A stretch of 64,000 nt of DNA from Acidobacteria bacterium AB60 (GTDB lineage Bacteria > Acidobacteriota > Terriglobia > Terriglobales > Acidobacteriaceae): positions 1 through 64,000 of the forward strand of contig VANK01000001.1 of the NCBI GenBank assembly GCA_008682415.1, in the 5' to 3' direction. Shown here piece after piece: positions 52,024 to 59,158 of the stretch; positions within the stretch are counted from its first letter, which is position 1; the number at the start of each line of letters is the position of its first letter. The translations under genes and the position numbers were made by a program. The notes below the pieces were generated by a model. The model had not been told where the DNA came from. It saw only the letters and a list, made by a program, of their open reading frames with translations, and searched no databases.

Positions 52024-52218
52024 ATGACTATGACGACAAAGGTCAATCGTGTACCCGCCAAGCACCCGGAACCTGAAAAACCAACCGTGATCGACAAGAA
52101 CTCCGATCAGGACACCGAACTGCACGAGAAAGCCGAACGCGTGGCCGATCGCGCAGCCCATAAGGCCAACAAAACACAGCAGGAATACGACCGCGACCAC
52201 AACACGTTTTCCATCTGA
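52024..52218 (+). CDS. Small hydrophilic protein of unknown function
   Basis: The 64-residue product is highly charged (rich in K, E, D, H, Q), without hydrophobic segments or cysteines, and probably disordered or helical. GGCGGGAG lies directly before the ATG. I do not recognise it. It is divergent from uvrB with 131 bases between the start codons. Existence as a gene is likely from the ribosome binding site and codon pattern, but not certain. Confidence 0.5.
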   Translation: MTMTTKVNRVPAKHPEPEKPTVIDKNSDQDTELHEKAERVADRAAHKANKTQQEYDRDHNTFSI

Positions 52219-52532
52219 GATCAACTAGGAATCACCCCAGTAACCGCGGAGGTCGCACGCTGGTGTAGGCAGTTTTTTTCCCAGCCGGCGTGCGATGTCC
52301 CAAGCTCAATTCCTTCATTCTTTTCCCGCATTTCCTTGACAACTTCTCAACAGGGCCTGGACGCCAAGTTTGCGCCACAGCAAGTCCAGAATCGTCCTCT
52401 TTGGCAAACTTGACGAGAAACCAACCTGGAGCAGACAGTCTGCATCCATTAGCTAAGCCAGACGGGCTATACCCGCTGGGAATCTGGTGACACCCTATGC
52501 TATCCCTCATCACGAAACGGTCAGGTGACGAT
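52219..52532. other. Intergenic region with a possible structured leader
   Basis: No gene is visible in these 314 bases. A two-part hairpin at 52458-52487 (CCAGA, CGGG, 5-base loop, CCCG, then TCTGG) lies 45 bases before the small Cys-rich gene and could be a leader structure. It does not match a riboswitch class I know. Confidence 0.4.
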
Positions 52533-52739
52533 ATGCAATCCCCTATGCCCTTCCACATTCCGCTCACTTCCGCGTACCTTTGCCAGGACTGCAATTGCGT
52601 CTCGAATTGCTCGCGGCGGTGCCCGGCTTGCGCCTCGGAGGTTCTTATGGGGCTGGCAAGTGTTCTCAACCGTGAGGAAGTAGCCGCAGAAGCTATCCCC
52701 CACGCGACCTACACGTACATGCCATCGCTGGTGGCTTGA
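52533..52739 (+). CDS. Small Cys-rich protein, possible zinc ribbon
   Basis: The 68-residue product has five Cys in the pattern C-x2-C-x-C-x3-C-x4-C-x2-C-like (CQDCNCVSNCSRRCPACAS), suggesting a small metal-binding module, followed by a short helical tail. AGGTGA lies 6 bases before the ATG at 52533; the in-frame ATG at 52497 is less well placed. I recognise the general type (short Cys-rich hypothetical proteins) but no function. It ends 60 bases before a strong terminator. Confidence 0.55.
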   Translation: MQSPMPFHIPLTSAYLCQDCNCVSNCSRRCPACASEVLMGLASVLNREEVAAEAIPHATYTYMPSLVA

Positions 52740-52799
52740 ACACTGCCCAGACTGCGCATTCAGGAACTTTGTCCGACCGATGGAGTGGATCGGAACAGC

Positions 52800-52835
52800 G
52801 AAACGCCGGGAGGCCCTCCCGGCGTTTCGTTTGTT
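52800..52835. terminator. Bidirectional terminator between convergent genes
   Basis: A perfect 13-bp stem (52800-52812 with 52816-52828, 3-base loop) is followed by GTTTGTT on the + strand. It lies between the Cys-rich gene and the ABC permease gene, which converge on it. Confidence 0.85.
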
Positions 52836-52857
52836 CCCAGCTTCCCAGCCTCCCGCC

Positions 52858-54603
52858 TCAGCCCAGCAGCTTGTAGCGGGTCTCCGCGAGGCGATACAAG
52901 CGCCTCCACAGCAGCCGGTTTACCGTGACCACCATCAGCGAGATCAGGATGGTCGCGATCAGCAGCACCGGGAAGTTGCCGCTGTCGGTGGCCGCTGAAA
53001 TCTGAGCGCCCAGCCCCGTGATCTCCAGCGTCCGATTCTGCAACTTGGTGTACTCCGCGAAGACCGACGCGTTCCAGGCGCCGCCGGAAGCCGTCACCAT
53101 GCCGGTGACGAGGTACGGGAAGATTCCAGGCAGAATGAGAGTCCGCCAGCGCTGCCACCGCGTGAACCGATAGAGCGATGCCGCCTCCTTCAAATCGCTG
53201 GGAATCGACATCGCCCCGGCGATCACGTTGAACAGGATGTACCACTGCGTTCCCAGCAGCATCAGTGCCATGGCGCCGATCCCCAGTCCGCCCCCGATCT
53301 TCATCAGCCCGATGAGCAGGATGGGAAAGAAAGCCGTAGCCGGAATCGATGCCAGCACCTGCGCCACCGGCTGGATCACGGCCGCAACTCGCGGATTGAA
53401 GCCGATCGCCACACCCACCGGAATGGTCCAGAGCGCCGAGATCAGCAACGCCCCGTTCACGCGCAGAAATGTGGCTCCCGCCCCGGCCAGGAGAATCAGC
53501 AGTTCGTGGCCGCTCACCGCGCGCAACAACAGGATGCCGCGAGTCGCTCCCCAGCCCACCAGAGCCACGGCCGCAAAGGCGACGATCCAGCTCAGCACAT
53601 CAAATCCGCCCCGCTTCTGATCGTCATCGATCGGCTTCACCACGCGACAGCTATCGGATTTCGCCAGGCTGCGATAGATCGGTTCGCCGATGCTCGTCAC
53701 GATCCGCGTGGATAGGGAGTTGATCAGGGTGGAGCGCTTCAGCAGCTCCAGAACCGGCGAGGTGACGCGGTCGGCCGACTCCACCTGCTCGAACTTGAAC
53801 TTCTCGCTCCAGGCAATCAGCGGCCGCCACAGCAACTGGTCGGTCGCCACCACGATCAGTACCATCGTCAGGATCCCGGCAACAAGCGCGCCCATGTTGC
53901 CTTCGTAGGTCGCCGTCTGGATGTAGCTGCCCAGCCCGGGAAGCTGATAACTCGATTCCTTCAGCTGGAACATCTCGCAGGCCATCAGCGCGAACCAGCC
54001 GTTGGCGACCGAGACGATGGAGTTCCACACCAGGCCGATGGCGGAGTAGGGCATCTCCAATTGCCAGAACCGCTGCCATCCCGAGTAGCGATAGATCCGC
54101 GAGGCCTCCATCATCTCCCGCGGAATCGCCTTCAGCGAAGAGTAGAAGCTGAACGCCAGGTTCCACACTTGTCCCGTAAAGATCAGCAGGATCACGCCCA
54201 GCTCGATGCCCAACTGGTGGGTGGGAATCAGCGCAATCATGGCCAGCAGCAGCGGCGGCAGAAAGCTGAGCACCGGAATGGACTGCAGGATGTCCAGCGC
54301 CGCGATCATCCACGGCTCCAGGCGCTTGTTGTACGCCGCAATGTAGCCGTAGGCGAGTGCGAACCCCAGGCTGAGCACGTAAGCGATCCCGATCCGGATG
54401 ACCGAGTAAAGCGCGTACAGGGGCAGGGAAGAGCTCTTCAGCGAAATGGGCACCACCGGCACCGGCCGTCCCAACCAGTACTCTCCTGTGTGCACCACCG
54501 CAAAGAAGACCGCGAGCGCGCAAAGCCCCACGCCCACGTCGATGAAGAACGGCCATTTGCGAACCGTCACGAAGGTTCGCGCGAACGGTTCCTGGATCTT
54601 CAT
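52858..54603 (-). CDS. ABC transporter permease with two fused transmembrane domains
   Basis: The 581-residue membrane protein contains two BPD_transp_1 permease domains in one chain (about residues 75-270 and 375-575). Each has an EAA-type loop that contacts the ATPase (EASRIYRYSGWQRF and EAASLYRFTRWQRW). The family is that of nitrate/sulfonate/bicarbonate (NitT/TauT-type) importers, but the substrate cannot be told because no periplasmic binding protein gene is nearby. It overlaps the upstream ATPase gene by 4 bases. The fusion means one polypeptide supplies the whole channel. Confidence 0.9.
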   Translation of the reverse strand: MKIQEPFARTFVTVRKWPFFIDVGVGLCALAVFFAVVHTGEYWLGRPVPVVPISLKSSSLPLYALYSVIRIGIAYVLSLGFALAYGYIAAYNKRLEPWMIAALDILQSIPVLSFLPPLLLAMIALIPTHQLGIELGVILLIFTGQVWNLAFSFYSSLKAIPREMMEASRIYRYSGWQRFWQLEMPYSAIGLVWNSIVSVANGWFALMACEMFQLKESSYQLPGLGSYIQTATYEGNMGALVAGILTMVLIVVATDQLLWRPLIAWSEKFKFEQVESADRVTSPVLELLKRSTLINSLSTRIVTSIGEPIYRSLAKSDSCRVVKPIDDDQKRGGFDVLSWIVAFAAVALVGWGATRGILLLRAVSGHELLILLAGAGATFLRVNGALLISALWTIPVGVAIGFNPRVAAVIQPVAQVLASIPATAFFPILLIGLMKIGGGLGIGAMALMLLGTQWYILFNVIAGAMSIPSDLKEAASLYRFTRWQRWRTLILPGIFPYLVTGMVTASGGAWNASVFAEYTKLQNRTLEITGLGAQISAATDSGNFPVLLIATILISLMVVTVNRLLWRRLYRLAETRYKLLG

Positions 54604-55976
54604 GCCTCTTCCTCTCCTGCTCCGGCCTCTTCTTCCTGCGTCTCCGGCAGAACGAAGCGCCGCCGCGACGCGTCGAAGTCGAACAGTTCGGCGTAGCGGC
54701 CCCAGTTGACCGCGGTCTCCAGCTGCCGCAAGCTCTCCTCCTCGCTGAACTGCTCGTCGAGCATGTCGAGGAAGAACTCCTCCGGAACCGTGTGATCGCT
54801 CTTGGCCTCCAGCGCGCGCCGGATCTGCCGCAGCAGCAGCACGTGTTCCACCGCCGCATCGCGGAAAAGTTCCTTCTGCCGGAGAATCTCGGAGTTGCCG
54901 TACTCGGCGCCCGTCTCCGTAATCGCCGCGTCGCCCTCCTCCACCTTGAGGAAGCCCAGCAGCTGGGCTGCGTCCACAATCGGAAGCAGATCGTCGATCT
55001 CGAAGGCCAGGTCGTCGGCCAGGCGGTAGACGTCGTCCCGGCCTCCCTTGTCGAGCAGCAGCTCCAGCAGGCCGGCGATTCCGCCAGGACGCGCGTGCGG
55101 CAGCATCTGGTAGTGCATCTGCCGCTGGTCGCGGACCTTGGTGCCGGTCTGGTCGGGTGCCTGGGGCATCACGTCGGGCCGCGTCAGAACCTTGTAGATG
55201 TAGTCCACCAGTTGCGTGAACGGCTCCGACTTCTTGTCGCGCGGCTGCGGAATCTGCACCCGGAAGTCTGTGCGGATGTGGCCCGGGTTCCTGCCCAGCA
55301 CGATGATGCGGTCGGCCAGCAGCACCGCCTCCTCAATATTGTGGGTCACGATGAACACGGCCTTGGTCGGCATCGTCTTCTTGGCCCACAGCTCCAGCAG
55401 CTCGCTGCGCAGGTTCTCGGCAGTGAGAACGTCCAGGGCGGAGAAGGGCTCGTCCATGAACAGAACCTCGGGCTCCACCACCAGCGCCCGGGCAAAGCCG
55501 ACGCGCTGCCGCATGCCGCCCGAAAGCTCCTTGGGGTACGCCGCCTGAAAGCCGTCCAGGCCGACCGTATCGAGCATGCGCAGGCTGCGTTCGCGGCGCT
55601 CTTCCGGATCGATCCCGCGCGCCTGAAGGGGAGCCTCCACGTTCTCCAGCACTGTCAGCCACGGAAACAGCGCGAAGCTCTGGAAAACGATTGCGACGTT
55701 GATCTCGGCCTGATCGATGGGCTTGCCATGCCAGAACACCTCCCCGGCGGAGGGCCGCGACAGCCCCGAAAGCATCCGCAGCATGGTGGACTTGCCCGAT
55801 CCCGAGGGCCCCAGCAGCGCCAGGATCTCCCCCGGCACGATCTCCAGATCTGTGGCGGAGATGACCTGGATGCGGTTCTGGCTCGGCTGCTCGTAGTACT
55901 TCTCGATCCCCTGGGCCCGGATGATGGCCTCCCCGGTCCTGGCGAGCGTTTCGTTTTGCACTGCGGCTTCCGGCAT
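54600..55976 (-). CDS. ABC transporter ATP-binding protein with C-terminal AAA-associated domain
   Basis: The 458-residue protein has an ABC ATPase domain (about 20-255): Walker A LGPSGSGKSTML, signature LSGGMRQR, Walker B VLFMDEPFSALD and H-loop VTHNIEEA. The extra 170 residues (about 290-450) match the AAA-associated C-terminal domain found in a subset of NitT/TauT-type ATPases, probably regulatory. The ATG at 55976 gives the conserved start of the ATPase fold; the longer frame upstream is unlikely. Its stop overlaps the permease start (ATGA), so the two form an operon on the minus strand. The C-terminus ends in a Glu/Ala-rich tail. Confidence 0.92.
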   Translation of the reverse strand: MPEAAVQNETLARTGEAIIRAQGIEKYYEQPSQNRIQVISATDLEIVPGEILALLGPSGSGKSTMLRMLSGLSRPSAGEVFWHGKPIDQAEINVAIVFQSFALFPWLTVLENVEAPLQARGIDPEERRERSLRMLDTVGLDGFQAAYPKELSGGMRQRVGFARALVVEPEVLFMDEPFSALDVLTAENLRSELLELWAKKTMPTKAVFIVTHNIEEAVLLADRIIVLGRNPGHIRTDFRVQIPQPRDKKSEPFTQLVDYIYKVLTRPDVMPQAPDQTGTKVRDQRQMHYQMLPHARPGGIAGLLELLLDKGGRDDVYRLADDLAFEIDDLLPIVDAAQLLGFLKVEEGDAAITETGAEYGNSEILRQKELFRDAAVEHVLLLRQIRRALEAKSDHTVPEEFFLDMLDEQFSEEESLRQLETAVNWGRYAELFDFDASRRRFVLPETQEEEAGAGEEEA

Positions 55977-56236
55977 GCGAGTCGACTCCAAGTAAGGTTT
56001 TTTCAGAAGGCGGGGAGAAGGCGGACCGAATTGTTTCAAGTTTAGGATTGCGGGGTTGCAATCAGGTAAAATGGACTTCGGCAGGAGGACGGTTGAGCTA
56101 CCACATCCTTCTGAACCTGAGCCTATCATCGGGGAACGGTCTACCCATCGCCCCGTTTTGTGCCGTAGACTAGCCCCGGCCGCAATTTTCCCCAGCACGT
56201 TGTGGCCGCTCACCGCATCACAATGTTCAGGAGCAT

Positions 56237-56614
56237 ATGCCCGACCAAAATTCAAAGCCCAAAGTCCTTGTTGTCGATGACGAGCGTGTCATTGCCGACA
56301 CTCTGGCCATGATCCTGAACCAAAGCGGCTTTCAGGCGCGTGCGGTCTATTCTGGCGAGAAAGCCCTGGAGATGGCGCCCACCTTCGCGCCGGACATGCT
56401 GATCTCCGACGTCATCATGGCCGATCTGAACGGTATCGACGCCGCCATCCGCATTCGCGCTCTCTTGCCTTCCATCAAGATCCTGCTCTTCTCCGGACAG
56501 GCCGCCACCGCGGACCTGCTGGAAAAGGCGCACGCCCAAGGGTACGACTTTGAGATTCTGGCCAAGCCAGTTCATCCCCAGGACCTTCTGACCAAGCTGC
56601 GCAGCGTGAACTAA
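56237..56614 (+). CDS. Single-domain response regulator (first of tandem pair)
   Basis: The 125-residue protein is a lone receiver domain with acidic DDE, the acceptor Asp in LLISDVIMADLNG, the Ser in LLFSGQA and the Lys in LAKPVHPQDLL. It is closely similar to the next gene along its whole length, including the unusual KPVHPQDLL ending, so the two are paralogues. It probably relays phosphate or regulates by contact, since no output domain is present. No kinase gene is adjacent. It is divergent from the ABC transporter operon. Confidence 0.88.
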   Translation: MPDQNSKPKVLVVDDERVIADTLAMILNQSGFQARAVYSGEKALEMAPTFAPDMLISDVIMADLNGIDAAIRIRALLPSIKILLFSGQAATADLLEKAHAQGYDFEILAKPVHPQDLLTKLRSVN

Positions 56615-56732
56615 GCCGTAAGCAACGGGCCCGATGCACCTCCCGCAGAGGATGGAGCCATCGATCATTGCAAGATCAACTTCCACGCCGGCCGGACGTT
56701 TACTCCGGCCTGTTCGCACCCGAGGGCCACTC

Positions 56733-57128
56733 ATGTCCCAGCCGATACTCCGCCCCAAGGTCCTGATCGCCGATGACGAGAAAGTCATCGCCGACAGCCT
56801 CGCCATGATCCTCAATCAGACCGGGTTTGAAGCCCGGGCGGTGTACAGCTGCGCCAATGCCCTGGAACTGGCGTCCGCCTTTCGGCCCGACCTGCTGATC
56901 TCCGACGTCCTGATGAGCGACACCAACGGGGTAGACGCTGCGATCGAGATGCGCGCTCTGCTGCCCGAACTGCAGGTCTTCCTGCTCTCCGGACAGACGG
57001 GCACCGCCGACATGATCGCCAAATCTCCGGCGCGCGACCTGGGGTTTGAGGTCCTCACCAAGCCCGTTCATCCCCAGGACCTGTTGCGCAAGCTGCACAG
57101 CGCCCTGCCCATGAAGAACGTCGCCTAA
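56733..57128 (+). CDS. Single-domain response regulator (second of tandem pair)
   Basis: The 131-residue protein is a receiver domain like its upstream neighbour, with DDE, acceptor Asp in LLISDVLMSDTNG, Ser in LLSGQTG and Lys in LTKPVHPQDLL. Shared stretches such as LAMILNQ and ARAVYS show a tandem duplication. The ATG at 56733 is chosen because it aligns with the first copy; the upstream frame is not conserved. The 118-base gap may carry its own promoter. Partner kinase unknown. Confidence 0.88.
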   Translation: MSQPILRPKVLIADDEKVIADSLAMILNQTGFEARAVYSCANALELASAFRPDLLISDVLMSDTNGVDAAIEMRALLPELQVFLLSGQTGTADMIAKSPARDLGFEVLTKPVHPQDLLRKLHSALPMKNVA

Positions 57129-57181
57129 GTCGCGCCGGGAGCATCCCGCCGGATTGCGCGGCGAACTTTTCCGGCCGCCTT

Positions 57182-57778
57182 CTAGATCTCCCGCCGGCCT
57201 TCCATGGCGCGCGCCATCGTCACCTCATCGGCGTACTCAATGTCGCTTCCCGCCGGGACGCCCGTGGCGATCCGCGTGATCCGAACCGCTGAGCCGCGCA
57301 TGGCCTGTGCCAGCCAGGTCGCCGTCGCCTCGCCTTCCAGCGTCGGGCTCGTCGCCAGGATGATCTCCTCGATCTCGCCGCGCTCCGCCCGTTCCAGCAG
57401 GCCGCGCGAGCGCAGCTGATCCGGCCCGATCCCATGCAGCGGCGACAGCGTTCCATGCAGCACGTGATAGATCCCCGCGTAATGGGTGCGCTCGATGGCC
57501 TGAATGCTGGTGGGCTCTTCCACCACGCAAACCTGGCGGTGATTCCGCGCCGGGTTGGCGCAGAAGACGCACGGATCGACGTCCGTCACGTTGTTGCACA
57601 AGGAGCACAGCCGCAGGCTCGCCTTCAGCCCCTGCACTGCGTCGGCAAGTGCGGCTGCATCGGCGTCGCTGCCGCGCAGGATATGGAACGCGAAGCGCTG
57701 CGCGCTCTTGGTTCCCACACCCGGCAGCTTCTTCAATTCTTCGATGAGCCTCGCCATCGGCTCGGCGAAACGTGACAC
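57182..57778 (-). CDS. recR: Recombination protein RecR
   Basis: The 198-residue protein is RecR, which acts with RecF and RecO to load RecA at gaps. It has an N-terminal HhH region (LIEELKKLPGVGTKSAQRFAF), a four-Cys zinc finger (CSLCNNVTDVDPCVFC, about residues 57-72) and a TOPRIM domain (VCVVEEPTSIQAIERT, about 81-96). Length is typical (about 200). It is last in the dnaX-ybaB-MBL-recR minus-strand block, 33 bases after the hydrolase gene. Confidence 0.97.
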   Translation of the reverse strand: MSRFAEPMARLIEELKKLPGVGTKSAQRFAFHILRGSDADAAALADAVQGLKASLRLCSLCNNVTDVDPCVFCANPARNHRQVCVVEEPTSIQAIERTHYAGIYHVLHGTLSPLHGIGPDQLRSRGLLERAERGEIEEIILATSPTLEGEATATWLAQAMRGSAVRITRIATGVPAGSDIEYADEVTMARAMEGRREI

Positions 57779-57811
57779 GGGCGACCCCTCCTGGTCTTCC
57801 GGCGAACTCTG

Positions 57812-58759
57812 CTAGATGGTGCGATACACGAGTCCGGTAAACACGTCGCCATTGAACATGCCCTTGCCCCACGTGGGGTCGAACTCCGCGGTGGGCTTTT
57901 TGGCTACGGCGTCCTGCTCGCTCACGCCGGATGCCTTGAGCGCCGCCACTTTGTCGCGCACCGCTGTGAGCATATCGTGATAGCGCTGCAGGTCGGCTTT
58001 CGTACCCAACGGGCCGTGTCCGGGGATGATCTTCGTGTCCTTGTCCGCGATTTCCAACGCCTTCTTCGAGGCATCGATCATGCCCCCGATGCGGCCGCCC
58101 GTGGCTTCATCAATGAACGGATAGAAGCCATTGAACCAGGTATCGCCCACGTGCAGCACGTTGGCCTTTTCAAAGTGAACGTAGATATCCGTATCGGTAT
58201 GCGCCGGATCGAAGTGCGCCAGGAAGAGCGAGTCGCCGTTATGCCAGGCGCGCATGGTGTCGCTGAACGTGATGGTGGGAAGAGCGGCCTCCGGCGAGGG
58301 CGGCATCACGAGTTTGAAGAAGGTAATGGTCTGCGGCGTTGCCATGCGCTCGCGGGTCTTCTGGTGAGCGAAGATGGTGAATCCGGCCGCGCGCATCCCC
58401 TCGTTGCCGTCGGTGTGGTCGTAGTGCCAGTGGGTATTGATGAGCGCATCCGCGGGATCTTTGCTCACCGCCGCGATCGCGTCTTTCACCTTGGGAACCG
58501 AGGTGGAGAAGCTGGAGTCGACCAGCACCAGGCCCTCCTTGCCGGTTTGCAGCGCCATATTGCCGCCCGCGCCCTGCAACAGGTAGACGTTGTCATAGAG
58601 CTTGGTAGTCGTGATCGGCGTCTTCAGCGCCGCTTCGCGCCCTTGCAGCACGCGATCGGGAAGCTGCGCGCCCTGTCCTCTTGCCCAGCGCGGCGCCAGG
58701 GCCGCGGCTCCTGCTGCCAATCCCATCCCGAAAAACTGCCTGCGATCCAATGCCATCAT
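57812..58759 (-). CDS. Tat-exported metallo-beta-lactamase-fold hydrolase
   Basis: The 315-residue protein begins with a twin-arginine signal (DRRQFFGMGLAAGAAALA) and has the MBL fold with HxHxDH as HWHYDH, a further His in HFDPAHTDTDIYVHF, the Asp in VLHVGDTWF and the His in IIPGHGPLG. All ligands for a two-metal site are present. The family includes many hydrolases (SoxH/quinoprotein-relay-like); the substrate cannot be assigned. It lies between ybaB and recR, a place where those genes are usually adjacent. Two ATG codons (58759 and 58756) are possible starts. Confidence 0.88.
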   Translation of the reverse strand: MMALDRRQFFGMGLAAGAAALAPRWARGQGAQLPDRVLQGREAALKTPITTTKLYDNVYLLQGAGGNMALQTGKEGLVLVDSSFSTSVPKVKDAIAAVSKDPADALINTHWHYDHTDGNEGMRAAGFTIFAHQKTRERMATPQTITFFKLVMPPSPEAALPTITFSDTMRAWHNGDSLFLAHFDPAHTDTDIYVHFEKANVLHVGDTWFNGFYPFIDEATGGRIGGMIDASKKALEIADKDTKIIPGHGPLGTKADLQRYHDMLTAVRDKVAALKASGVSEQDAVAKKPTAEFDPTWGKGMFNGDVFTGLVYRTI

Positions 58760-58807
58760 CCGACCCCCAAAACGAGATGATTGATTCCCGCATGACTGCT
58801 GTTCTTG

Positions 58808-59134
58808 TTACGTGAGCCCTGGAATATTCAGTCCGCCCAGCATGCCCTTCAGGTTCGATTGGATGGCGTCTTCCGCCTTCTGTCCCGCGGCGTTCACTGC
58901 GGCCACAATCAGGTCCTCAAGCATCTCCACGTCGGCCTGGTTGCCGCTCAGGCTGGAGACGGCGGAGGGATCGATCTTCAGCTTCAGCAGCTGCTTTTTG
59001 CCGTTCATGGTGACGGAGACAGCGCCACCCCCGCTCGAAGCTTCCACCACCGTCTGCTCCAGCTTGCGCTGCATCTCGTCTTTCATCTGGGTGGCCTGCG
59101 CCATCATCTCGCCAAGCTTCGCCGGGTTGAACAT
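58808..59134 (-). CDS. ybaB: YbaB/EbfC family nucleoid-associated protein
   Basis: The 108-residue protein matches YbaB/EbfC in length and sequence: helical start with MFNPAKLGEMMAQATQMKDE, central strands with SVTMNGKKQLLKLKIDPSAV and a C-terminal helix with EDLIVAAVNAAGQKAED. These proteins bind DNA as dimers and are encoded between dnaX and recR in most bacteria. It lies 24 bases after dnaX, in the same operon. Confidence 0.95.
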   Translation of the reverse strand: MFNPAKLGEMMAQATQMKDEMQRKLEQTVVEASSGGGAVSVTMNGKKQLLKLKIDPSAVSSLSGNQADVEMLEDLIVAAVNAAGQKAEDAIQSNLKGMLGGLNIPGLT

Positions 59135-59158
59135 GTGCTTATCCTCGCCCCTCGCCTC

